Source of the DNA: Virgibacillus siamensis
Lineage (GTDB): Bacteria; Bacillota; Bacilli; Bacillales; Amphibacillaceae
Length of the DNA stretch: 64,000 bases
Assembly (NCBI RefSeq): GCF_900162695.1
Contig: NZ_FUIH01000007.1
Location: 434,001 to 498,000 of the forward strand
Reading direction: 5' to 3'
Shown: in pieces, positions 25,489-32,999 of the stretch
Layout of the letters: each line of letters starts with the position of its first letter
Numbering within the stretch: position 1 is the stretch's first letter
Translations under genes and position numbers: made by a program
Notes under the pieces: generated by a model
Told to the model about the DNA's origin: nothing
Seen by the model: the letters and a program-made list of their open reading frames with translations, nothing else
Databases searched by the model: none

Positions 25489-26427
25489 ATGGACGCAGGT
25501 TTGCTTGGAACCGGGCATTATGTTCCTGAAAAAGTTTTGACAAATAAAGATTTGGAAAATATGGTCGATACGAATGATGAATGGATCCGGACCAGAACTG
25601 GCATCGAGGAACGGAGAATTGCAAGTGACGATGTGGATTCATCGGATATGGCTTTTTTTGCGGCTCAAAATGCGCTTGAACAGGCAGATGTGAAGGCGGA
25701 GGATATCGATTTAATTCTGGTGGCAACAGTAACACCTGACACACCGTTTCCATCGGTATCATGCATGATCCAGGACCGGCTTGGTGCGAAAAAGGCTGCT
25801 GCAATGGATATCAGTGCAGCATGTTCCGGATTTATGTATGGTCTTATAACGGCAAAACAATTTATCGATACAAATGCCTATAAACATATTTTGGTAGTAG
25901 GTGTAGAAAAACTATCCAAAATTACGGATTGGTCAGACCGGAACACGTGTGTCCTGTTCGGAGATGGTGCAGGAGCAGCTGTTGTCGGACCGGTATCGGA
26001 TGGAAAAGGAATTCTTTCATTCGAGCTTGGTGCAGACGGTGCAGGCGGGAAAGAACTGTACCAGGATAAAGATGACCATTTGCAGATGAACGGTCGGGAA
26101 GTTTTTAAATTTGCTGTGCGGCAAATGCCGGAATCATCAGTTAATGTCATTGAAAAGCTAGGTTGTAACAAAGAAGATGTCGATTACCTGATACCACATC
26201 AGGCAAATATCCGCATTATGGAAGCGGCCCGTGAACGCCTGGGGATTTCCCAGGAAAAGATGGCAACGTCTATTAAAAAATACGGAAATAATTCATCAGC
26301 TTCCATCCCAATTGCTTTATCAGAGGCAGTCAGAGATGGTAAAATAAAAGATAACGATTTAGTCGTGATGGTAGGTTTCGGCGGAGGCTTGACCTGGGGT
26401 GCTGTTGCGCTCCGCTGGGGAAAATAA
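25489..26427 (+). CDS. fabH: Beta-ketoacyl-ACP synthase III
   Basis: A 312-residue condensing enzyme that starts fatty-acid synthesis from acyl-CoA and malonyl-ACP. The catalytic triad is complete: C112 in DISAACSGF, His in PHQAN, and Asn in GNNSSAS. In Bacillus this enzyme prefers branched primers. AAGGGGATGG precedes the ATG. It forms an operon with fabF (30-bp gap) under a FapR-like operator. Confidence 0.93.
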   Translation: MDAGLLGTGHYVPEKVLTNKDLENMVDTNDEWIRTRTGIEERRIASDDVDSSDMAFFAAQNALEQADVKAEDIDLILVATVTPDTPFPSVSCMIQDRLGAKKAAAMDISAACSGFMYGLITAKQFIDTNAYKHILVVGVEKLSKITDWSDRNTCVLFGDGAGAAVVGPVSDGKGILSFELGADGAGGKELYQDKDDHLQMNGREVFKFAVRQMPESSVNVIEKLGCNKEDVDYLIPHQANIRIMEAARERLGISQEKMATSIKKYGNNSSASIPIALSEAVRDGKIKDNDLVVMVGFGGGLTWGAVALRWGK

Positions 26428-26457
26428 CCAGTATATATCTCATAGGAGGAGTATCAA

Positions 26458-27693
26458 ATGGCAGAAAGAAGAGTTGTAGTAACGGGACTCGGTGCTGTAT
26501 CCCCCGTTGGTAATGATGTGCAGACAATGTGGGATAATGTTGTTGCAGGGAATACCGGAATAGATTTTGTTACAAAAGTGGATAAGGAGCAATTTCCAGC
26601 AAAAGCTGCTGCAGAAGTGAAGGATTTTGACCCGACTGCCTATATTGACAAGAAGGATGTCCGGAAAATGGATCCTTTTACACAATATGCGGTAGCGGCG
26701 GCAAAAATGGCAGTTGATGATGCGAAACTGGAAATCACTGATGAAATTGCCAATCGTGTCGGTGTCTGGGTAGGTTCAGGCATCGGCGGTATGAAAACCT
26801 GGGAAGAGCAGCATACGAAGTTCCTGGAAAAGGGACCACGTCGTGTCAGTCCGTTTTTTGTACCGATGATGATTCCGGACATGGCTGCTGGCCAAGTATC
26901 GATCCAACTTGGTGCAAAAGGGATCAATTCATGTACAACAACAGCGTGTGCATCAGGCGCAAGCTCAATCGGAGATGCATTTAAGGCAATCCGGCGAGGT
27001 CAGGTCGACTATATGATTGCCGGTGGTGCGGAGGCGCCGATTTCCAACATGGCTTTTGCCGGCTTCTGTTCCGCTAAAGCATTGTCCGTAAACGAGGACC
27101 CAAAAAAAGCAAGCCGTCCTTTTGATAAGAATCGCGACGGTTTTGTGATGGGGGAAGGTTCCGGCATTCTGATTCTGGAAACAATCGAATCGGCCGAAGC
27201 ACGCGGGGCGCATATTTACGCCGAGATCATCGGTTACGGAGCAACAGGTGATGCATATCATATTACTGCACCTGCCGAAAATGGCGAAGGTGCTGCTCGT
27301 GCGATGCAGCAGGCTATTGATGATGCGGATATACCGGTAACAGATGTTGATTATTTGAATGCGCACGGAACAAGTACCCAACTCAATGAAAAATTTGAGA
27401 CAATGGCAATTAAAACTGTATTCGGTGATTATGCCAGGGAATTAGCGGTATCCTCCACCAAAGGTGTTACCGGTCATTTACTGGGAGCAGCAGGTGGAAT
27501 CGAATCGGTTATTTCTGTTAAATCAATTGAAAATGGCATGATTCCGCCAACAATCAATTATGAAACACCAGATCCGGATTGTGATCTGGATTATGTACCG
27601 AATGAATCAAGAAAACAGGACGTCAATATTGTTATGAGCAACTCGCTCGGCTTTGGCGGCCATAATGTTGCTTTATTATTTAAAAAATATTAA
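26458..27693 (+). CDS. fabF: Beta-ketoacyl-ACP synthase II
   Basis: A 411-residue elongating condensing enzyme. C164 lies in TTACASGA, with active-site histidines in NAHGTST and STKGVTGHLLGAAGG. AGGAGGAG lies before the ATG. It extends acyl chains with malonyl-ACP and follows fabH as in B. subtilis. Confidence 0.95.
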   Translation: MAERRVVVTGLGAVSPVGNDVQTMWDNVVAGNTGIDFVTKVDKEQFPAKAAAEVKDFDPTAYIDKKDVRKMDPFTQYAVAAAKMAVDDAKLEITDEIANRVGVWVGSGIGGMKTWEEQHTKFLEKGPRRVSPFFVPMMIPDMAAGQVSIQLGAKGINSCTTTACASGASSIGDAFKAIRRGQVDYMIAGGAEAPISNMAFAGFCSAKALSVNEDPKKASRPFDKNRDGFVMGEGSGILILETIESAEARGAHIYAEIIGYGATGDAYHITAPAENGEGAARAMQQAIDDADIPVTDVDYLNAHGTSTQLNEKFETMAIKTVFGDYARELAVSSTKGVTGHLLGAAGGIESVISVKSIENGMIPPTINYETPDPDCDLDYVPNESRKQDVNIVMSNSLGFGGHNVALLFKKY

Positions 27694-27717
27694 GTTGAAC
27701 GTATTGTTTTTTTAGAA

Positions 27718-27745
27718 GGCTGATCGCTTGGCGGTCAGTCTTTTT
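27718..27745 (+). terminator. Terminator of fabH-fabF
   Basis: GGCTGATCGC pairs with GCGGTCAGTC (two G-U) around a 3-nt loop and is followed by five T. Confidence 0.75.
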
Positions 27746-27855
27746 GTTTGTAAAGAAACGCTCGGAATGAGTAAGCCAATCTATCCCCAGTCATGATTGT
27801 ACAACTGAAACATATACTTAAATAAACAGGATTGTACAAGCTATGGTGGTGGTGA

Positions 27856-28059
27856 ATGGGGATGCTGTTTCTTTTTTTACTTGGATTTGGACTGGCTGTA
27901 GCGGGTGGGGTAACGACAATTGCATATATGAATTTTTTGCCCGCGGGGATATCCTGGTATGAATTTTTTATTTTTATACAAAACCGGCCGGAATGCTATT
28001 TCTTGCCGGCAGGTTTCATCATGATGGCAATTGCATTGTATCGATATCCAAACACGTAA
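27856..28059 (+). CDS. Small two-segment membrane protein
   Basis: A 67-residue protein with two hydrophobic stretches (LFLFLLGFGLAVAGGVTTIAYM and FLPAGFIMMAIALYRY) separated by an aromatic loop. I do not recognise a named family. The ATG at 27856 follows GGTGGTGGTG; the ATG at 27862 is an alternative. Two copies of ATTGTACAA lie upstream at about 27797 and 27831. It sits between fabF and yjbA, where B. subtilis has different genes. Confidence 0.65.
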   Translation: MGMLFLFLLGFGLAVAGGVTTIAYMNFLPAGISWYEFFIFIQNRPECYFLPAGFIMMAIALYRYPNT

Positions 28060-28202
28060 ACTTTTGATCAATCGAATATTTTTTCTGATGATGGTCATAA
28101 TGTATTTTAAATGAAGTCTTAATAAGGCGTTCGCCTGATAAGGTTTTGCCCGGCGTTAAAATGCTGGCAGTAACATTTAAAGTGCAAAAGTGAGGGTTGT
28201 AT

Positions 28203-28964
28203 ATGTTGTATTTACACGATGTTTGGGTGAACTGGTTTGAAGGTGAAGAAAACGGCTACAGTGTATGTTATTTTCATGAATGGAGGCGCGAAGATCAGAT
28301 TGAATTACTTGATCAGGTGCCATTACTCTACATATCGAATGTTCTTTACAACTACATTGAAAATGACATGCAAGATTTGCCGGAAAGTATGCTGAATATG
28401 ATTTACAAACGTGCTTATTCCCGAAAAGGGCAGGATCGCGATGTGCTTGAATATGCATGTGTTGTAACAGATGGGAATGACATCATTGCCATTGATACCG
28501 TCGGCTACAGAATTCCAATCCGCAAAAGCAGATTGATACCGAGGCAGGAGCAGCTTGTCTTTGACATGATTAAAACGACCCAGCCGGAGACATTCACGTT
28601 TGATGAAAAAATGGCAAAAAAAGAATACCACATGTTATCCATGGAACCTGAACTTGTCCATGGGCTGACACGACGCGAGCGACAGTTAAAACAGCTGCTG
28701 ATGATTGCTTTGGATCAGCTTCGCACCGCCAATAATCTGGAAGAATTACGTTATTGGCTCACCGAATGGGATCCGAAACAGTATCCTTTTATCCGGTATA
28801 TGAATGAGGAAACCGTTTGGCAAACACTTTATGAAGGTGTCAGGCAAAGCTGGAGTGCCGGACACGAAGAGCTCTGTCAGAAGCTGATCAGAGGGCAGCC
28901 ATTCCTCGAAAAGATGTGGGAAGTTGAGCAAGCTCCGGAGAAAAATAAATCCAAACAGCAATAA
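28203..28964 (+). CDS. yjbA: YjbA family protein (UPF0736/DUF3603)
   Basis: A 253-residue soluble protein. The opening MLYLHDVWVNWFEGEENGY and the segment IPIRKSRLIPRQEQLVFDM are near-identical in pattern to YjbA of Bacillus, and the gene neighbours trpS as there. No catalytic motif is visible and no function is known. GTGAGGG precedes the ATG at 28203. Confidence 0.85.
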   Translation: MLYLHDVWVNWFEGEENGYSVCYFHEWRREDQIELLDQVPLLYISNVLYNYIENDMQDLPESMLNMIYKRAYSRKGQDRDVLEYACVVTDGNDIIAIDTVGYRIPIRKSRLIPRQEQLVFDMIKTTQPETFTFDEKMAKKEYHMLSMEPELVHGLTRRERQLKQLLMIALDQLRTANNLEELRYWLTEWDPKQYPFIRYMNEETVWQTLYEGVRQSWSAGHEELCQKLIRGQPFLEKMWEVEQAPEKNKSKQQ

Positions 28965-28973
28965 ATAGGGAAG

Positions 28974-29004
28974 AGAGCAATCCTGGATGGGGTTGCTCTT
29001 TTTG
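28974..29004 (+). terminator. Terminator of yjbA
   Basis: AGAGCAA (28974-28980) and TTGCTCT (28993-28999) form a stem followed by five T. Confidence 0.8.
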
Positions 29005-29038
29005 TGTATTGCAGGGAATGGGAGTTGAAGCAGGGGTA

Positions 29039-29110
29039 ATATCGATAGAACAGCGGGTATATCGGCAGAAGCGTAATTATATCGATAGAACAGCAGGTAT
29101 ATCGACAGGA
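29039..29110. repeat. Array B: four 20-bp units with core ATATCGATAGAA
   Basis: The core ATCG(A/G)(T/C)AG starts at 29041, 29061, 29081 and 29101, exactly 20 bp apart. Units 1 and 3 are nearly identical (ATCGATAGAACAGCGGGTAT) and differ from unit 2. The array lies between the convergent yjbA and trpS genes. No coding or terminator reading explains it. Confidence 0.85.
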
Positions 29111-29127
29111 AAAGCCAATGGAAGCAA

Positions 29128-29200
29128 GAGGCAGGGACAAAACAAAGCGTGTAATTCAAAAAACGAACAATCAGGGAATTAGGGTAGGAAATATACGGAA
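29128..29200. repeat. Interspersed element copy 1 (partial)
   Basis: GAGGCAGGGACAAAA, then GTGTAATTCAAAAAACGAACAA and a GGAAATATAC segment, correspond in reverse orientation to the right part of the full element at 42818-42957. Only one end is preserved. Confidence 0.7.
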
Positions 29201-29293
29201 ACTCCTGCAAAAAAAGGCGAGGAAGCTAAAAAACTTGACGATCATCTTTTACGGATTGAGCGGGGTAAAATAATATCTGAATAGGTAGCTTTC

Positions 29294-29475
29294 TTCGGTG
29301 GGGATGCCGTTTGTTCAGCGCGTTCCGGCATTTCTTCAGCGGCATTCGGGCTTTTGTTCAGCGGCTCGCGCAATTTGTTCGGCGCATTCCGGCTATTGTT
29401 CAGCGGCCCGGGCAGTTTGTTCAGCGCGTTCCGGCATTTCTTCGGCGGGGGTGCCGCTTTGTTCAGCGCGTTCAA
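29294..29475. repeat. Array C: nine 20-22-bp units with core TTCAGCG
   Basis: TTC(A/G)G(C/T)G starts at 29294, 29314, 29335, 29357, 29378, 29399, 29419, 29440 and 29461 (steps of 20-22 bp). Most units begin TTTGTTCAGCG and continue with a GC-rich variable part. The array is far more GC-rich than its surroundings. Because the step is close to 21, several frames stay open, but none has a ribosome site. Confidence 0.85.
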
Positions 29476-29482
29476 AAAAAGC

Positions 29483-29654
29483 CTAGGTGAGACCCCGCAG
29501 TGCGACGAGCATTACTTCCACCGAATATGCTTCGAGTTGCGAAGAGTACTGCTTCATTGAAACACTTGCAATACGACGAGCACCCAAGCATGAGGAGGCG
29601 CATCAGTCGCCCGCGGTAAAGAAGACACTGCGAAAGCTTGCTTGAGCAGTGTCA
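29483..29654. repeat. GC-rich compound repeat between yjbA and trpS
   Basis: The stretch starts with CCTAGGTGAGACCCCGCAG and contains GAGGAGGCGCATCAGTCGCC. From memory such words recur between genes in many Bacillaceae genomes. TGCGACGAGCA near 29502 is repeated as TACGACGAGCA near 29572. A perfect hairpin, GACACTGC (29624-29631) with GCAGTGTC (29646-29653), separates it from the next element. No frame with a ribosome site was found. Confidence 0.55.
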
Positions 29655-29766
29655 CTTATGCTGGCAGTGAAAGCGAAGTATATTTCCGGAGCGGCTTTAC
29701 GCCCCATTTTCTGATTCGTATGTTCGGCTTTTTCTTTGAATATAATACACTTTTGTCCCAGTCTCT
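29655..29766. repeat. Interspersed element copy 2
   Basis: GCGAAGTATATTTCCGGAGCG at 29672 and TACACTTTTGTCCCAG at the right end match parts of the element at 42818-42957 (there CGCTCCGGAAATATACTACGC and TACACTTTT...GTCCCAGC). The inner part between them differs. It ends just before the trpS 3' end. Confidence 0.7.
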
Positions 29767-29773
29767 TACCAAT

Positions 29774-30769
29774 TTATTTCTTTTTCGGAACCCGTCCAAG
29801 TCCCATTGCTTTTTTCGCTTTGCGCAACATTTTGTTGGCCTCGTATGATGCTTTATCAGCACCCTGATCCAAAATATCATCCAGTTTGTCAGAGTCAATC
29901 AGCTCGTTATAACGTTTTTGGATTGGCTCAAGAACATTCAAAACCGCATCAGCGACATCCTGTTTGAAATCGCCGTAACCCTTACCTTCATAGGCAGATT
30001 CGATAGTTGCAACAGATTGACCGGTACAGGCTGATAAAATTGTAATCAGGTTGGAGACTCCGGGTTTGTTTTCTTTATCAAATTTCACAATGCCTTCCGA
30101 ATCCGTCACAGCACTTTTTATTTTTTTGATAATTTTTTTCGGTTCATCCAGCATCGAAATATAGCCTTTTTCATTATCATCCGATTTACTCATTTTCTTG
30201 TTTGGATCCTGAAGCGACATGATCCGTGCACCGGATTTTGGAATACTGATTTCCGGTACTGTGAAAATATCATTGTATTTGTTATTAAACCGCTGGGCAA
30301 GATTTCTTGTCAGTTCCAAATGCTGTTTCTGATCATCGCCAACCGGCACGATATCTGTTTTGTACAGCAAAATATCTGCAGCCATCAATGGTGGATAGGT
30401 TAGCAGTGACGAGGAAACAGCTTCTTTGCCATCCGCTTTGTCTTTAAATTGGGTCATTCGCTCCAGCTCGCCAATATAACTAATGCATTGCATCATCCAA
30501 CCCAACTGTGTATGTGCAGGGACTTCCGATTGAATGAACAATGTAGCTTTATCCGGATCAATCCCTGAAGCAATGTACAATGCAGCAAGCGACCGGATAT
30601 TATGCCTTAATTTCAGCCGATCCTGAGGAACAGTTACGGCATGTTCATCCACAATGCAGTAGTAACAGTTATTTTCATTCTGCAATGGAATAAAATGCTG
30701 CATCGCACCTAAATAGTTTCCAAGTGTCAATGTTCCGCTTGGTTGAATTCCTGAGAAAATCGTCTTCAT
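29774..30769 (-). CDS. trpS: Tryptophanyl-tRNA synthetase
   Basis: A 331-residue class I synthetase. The HIGH-equivalent TLGNYLG lies at 15-21 after the opening MKTIFSGIQPSG, and the KMSKS loop is at 192-196. It charges tRNA-Trp. The ATG at 30769 has GGAG 9 nt upstream. A T-box leader controls it. Confidence 0.95.
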   Translation of the reverse strand: MKTIFSGIQPSGTLTLGNYLGAMQHFIPLQNENNCYYCIVDEHAVTVPQDRLKLRHNIRSLAALYIASGIDPDKATLFIQSEVPAHTQLGWMMQCISYIGELERMTQFKDKADGKEAVSSSLLTYPPLMAADILLYKTDIVPVGDDQKQHLELTRNLAQRFNNKYNDIFTVPEISIPKSGARIMSLQDPNKKMSKSDDNEKGYISMLDEPKKIIKKIKSAVTDSEGIVKFDKENKPGVSNLITILSACTGQSVATIESAYEGKGYGDFKQDVADAVLNVLEPIQKRYNELIDSDKLDDILDQGADKASYEANKMLRKAKKAMGLGRVPKKK

Positions 30770-30794
30770 TTCTTCACACTCCATTTCTTTTTAA

Positions 30795-31015
30795 GGAAAA
30801 ATGGACAATAAAAAAGTCCATTGATCCCTGTTCAAAAGGGACGAATGAACCGCGGTGCCACCCTTATTACCCTGCATTATGCAGAATCACTTAAAAAGAT
30901 AAACAGCTCCAAAGCCCAATTCCAATATACCTTGGTACTTGTTTTCACCAGCCACAAGCTCTCTGAAATCCAGTGGGTCATTGTACTTTAACTTTCTCAT
31001 CGCTACTATACAAAT
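30795..31015 (-). promoter_or_regulatory. T-box leader of trpS
   Basis: On the minus strand the conserved T-box GGGTGGCACCGCGG (complement of 30850-30863) is followed by a GTCC/GGAC stem and a T-run (30842-30811), the terminator. The upstream part contains AGAGAGC and a Stem I region with TGG triplets suitable as a Trp specifier. Uncharged tRNA-Trp would pair with the leader and allow read-through. The 5' end is approximate. Confidence 0.9.
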
Positions 31016-31084
31016 ATATAATTAATTATATATGATTTTTTAATCATAAAGCAAGAGGTTTCATTTATGCTTTTAGACATCGGG

Positions 31085-31157
31085 AAAAGAAAGACCATCG
31101 CTCTGACCAGCGATAGTCTGTGTCTAACCACTAAGCAGGGGATTTTCCCCTTGCTTT
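31085..31157 (-). terminator. Tandem hairpins downstream of the sigma-54 regulator gene
   Basis: GACCATCGCT (31093-31102) pairs with AGCGATAGTC (31109-31118), and on the minus strand it runs into TTTCTTTT, a terminator for the regulator gene. A second stem, AAGCAGGGGA with TCCCCTTGCTT (about 31132-31156), lies next to it. Confidence 0.65.
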
Positions 31158-31220
31158 CTCCATATTATACGTTGATTATAACGGATTTATATAATAAAAA
31201 CAAGAAAGGCGGATTCGATT

Positions 31221-31400
31221 ATGGAAACATGGATTGTTGCATCGTCAGTGTTAGCCATCATTATTTCACTCGTTTCCATGGTTCTTACCTTGAAAAATAG
31301 ATGCATTAATTCGCCTATAACAGCGATGTTTTTCATTACAATCCATCTCCATTCACAAAAATACAGAAAAGCATCATACCTCAATTCCATATTTCCTTAG
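31221..31400 (+). CDS. Possible small membrane protein (59 aa)
   Basis: An ATG at 31221 preceded by AGAAAGGCGG opens a 59-codon frame with one clear hydrophobic segment (WIVASSVLAIIISLVSMVLTL) and a basic tail. It overlaps the 3' end of the regulator gene on the other strand by 27 bp. The transmembrane segment favours a real product; the overlap and odd tail argue against. No family recognised. Confidence 0.35.
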   Translation: METWIVASSVLAIIISLVSMVLTLKNRCINSPITAMFFITIHLHSQKYRKASYLNSIFP

Positions 31401-32747
31401 CTTGCTGTATAGGGTAACCCGCGAGATGCCAAGTTTCCTTGCTGTATCTGCTTTATTTCCATTACTTTGAATTAATGTTTCTCTGATCAGCTGTTTTTCG
31501 ATATTCTCCTTTTCGGCCGGCAGGGTAGAACTTTGATCCGGCTTAGGACTTTTATCAGTTTCTTTCACATTTGGAAATAAGCTTTGTAAATCCTGCTTTT
31601 CAATGATTGGTTTTTCGGAAAGAATAATAAGTCTCTCCATCATATTGCGCAGTTCCCTGACATTTCCAGGCCAGTCATACCGTAGAAGCAATTGAACTGC
31701 TTCATCGACAAGTTTGGGAGAAGGAACTTGGTATTTTACTGCAAACTGTTTCAGGAAAAGGCCGGCAAGTTCAGGGATGTCATCTGTTCTTTCCCGTAGC
31801 GAAGGCATTGTCAGTTCGATTACATTTAGACGGTAAAATAAATCTGTCCGGAATTGTTTGTTTTCCATTAGATTCGCAAGGTTTTGATTGGTTGCTGCAA
31901 TAAAGCGGACATCAACCTTTCTGCCTTTGGAGTCACCAATCCGGTAAATGGTATTTTCCTGCAACACGCGAAGCAGTTTTACTTGCATCTCGAGCGGAAG
32001 TTCCCCGACTTCATCCAAAAATAATGTACCCCCATCGGCCATTTCAATTTTTCCTGCTTTTCCATTCTTTTCTGCTCCTGAAAATGTACCACCTTCATAT
32101 CCAAATAATTCACTTTCAAACAATGCCTCGGGGATAGCACCACAGTTAACAGGGATGAAGGGGCCATCCTTACGCAAACTGGCTTCATGAATCGCTCTGG
32201 CACATACCTCTTTCCCTGTTCCACTTTCACCGAGAATCAATGTTGTTGCCTCCGTATTTGCAGCTTTTTGGGCAATTTGTATGGTGTCTTGTAAAGACTG
32301 ACTATTACCGGCAAGGTTTGAAAATGGGGAGCTTGGTTCATTGGCATAGATCTGTTGCTTTAATTCATTTAGTTCTGCTGAGGTTGTTTCCAGATTATCA
32401 TTCAGTTTTACAATTTGTGTAATGTCTCTTTCCACGGATACAGCACCAATTAATTTATCCCCGTTAAAAATCGGTGAAGCATTGATGACTACATGCTTGT
32501 CTTCCCTTGGGCGATGATAGATGTTATTTACCGCCTCTTTTGTTTCCAATACGTCGAGCACCATCAAATCTTCTTTATGGAAAAAATCAGTTATTCTGTT
32601 ATTTCTTATTTCGGACTGTGTGATGTTATATGTCTGAACCGCAGCATCATTCCAGTAAAGCACCATCTTTTGATTATTAATGATGGTTATCGCATCATCT
32701 TCTGCTTTTAAGACAGCATTTAAATAGTGCAACAGATCGGCTGACAT
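31374..32747 (-). CDS. Sigma-54-dependent activator with PAS sensor domain (proline locus regulator)
   Basis: A 457-residue bacterial enhancer-binding protein. An N-terminal PAS domain (about 1-115) is followed by an AAA+ domain (about 145-370) with Walker A GESGTGKE at 173-180 and the sigma-54 contact loop GTFSGA at 220-225 (usual form GAFTGA). A Fis-type helix-turn-helix (NKADTARKLGISRVTLYSKL) ends the protein. It resembles RocR-type activators. The ATG at 32747 follows AAGGTGA. It is divergent from the proline catabolic operon, which has a sigma-54 promoter, so it very likely activates that operon in response to proline or a related signal. Confidence 0.88.
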   Translation of the reverse strand: MSADLLHYLNAVLKAEDDAITIINNQKMVLYWNDAAVQTYNITQSEIRNNRITDFFHKEDLMVLDVLETKEAVNNIYHRPREDKHVVINASPIFNGDKLIGAVSVERDITQIVKLNDNLETTSAELNELKQQIYANEPSSPFSNLAGNSQSLQDTIQIAQKAANTEATTLILGESGTGKEVCARAIHEASLRKDGPFIPVNCGAIPEALFESELFGYEGGTFSGAEKNGKAGKIEMADGGTLFLDEVGELPLEMQVKLLRVLQENTIYRIGDSKGRKVDVRFIAATNQNLANLMENKQFRTDLFYRLNVIELTMPSLRERTDDIPELAGLFLKQFAVKYQVPSPKLVDEAVQLLLRYDWPGNVRELRNMMERLIILSEKPIIEKQDLQSLFPNVKETDKSPKPDQSSTLPAEKENIEKQLIRETLIQSNGNKADTARKLGISRVTLYSKLRKYGIEV

Positions 32748-32784
32748 GAATTTCACCTTCTTATTCTCTTATAATGTAAAGTAA

Positions 32785-32823
32785 TTGTACAACAGGTTTA
32801 CACATATGTAAATCTATTGTACA
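32785..32823. promoter_or_regulatory. Candidate enhancer (upstream activating sequence)
   Basis: Two TTGTACA words (32785-32791 and 32817-32823), 32 bp apart, flank an imperfect dyad TTTAC-N6-GTAAA (32797-32812). The region lies 100-140 bp upstream of the -24/-12 promoter, the usual place for an enhancer bound by a sigma-54 activator. Confidence 0.55.
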
Positions 32824-32882
32824 GCAATGGGACCATTTTGTTAAATTATTTTCACAAAAAATAAAAAAATGCAACCCCATTC

Positions 32883-32896
32883 TGCAAACGTTTTCA
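32883..32896 (+). promoter_or_regulatory. cre-like site upstream of the proline operon
   Basis: TGCAAACGTTTTCA matches the cre core TGNNARCGNWWWCA completely; only the two outermost weak positions deviate. It lies about 30 bp upstream of the -24 element, where CcpA could interfere with activation. Confidence 0.65.
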
Positions 32897-32923
32897 GAGC
32901 GGGCGGACAGTACAAAAGAATAG

Positions 32924-32940
32924 TTGGCATGTTTTTTGCT
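32924..32940 (+). promoter_or_regulatory. Sigma-54 (-24/-12) promoter of the proline operon
   Basis: TTGGCATGTTTTTTGCT fits the consensus YTGGCACGRNNNTTGCW closely, with invariant GG at 32926-32927 and GC at 32938-32939 and correct spacing. It precedes the P5C dehydrogenase start by about 60 bp. Confidence 0.88.
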
Positions 32941-32999
32941 ATATGGTTATAGAGGGGAGAAGTTTTTCCTTACAGTAAATATTTTAGGAGGTTTTAATT

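Noticed and set aside
29242..29475. Repeat protein encoded by array C (minus-strand frame with NALNK-like repeats)
   Set aside because: The frame is open because the 21-bp step is a multiple of three; other frames are open too, there is no ribosome site, and the step slips to 20 and 22 in places.
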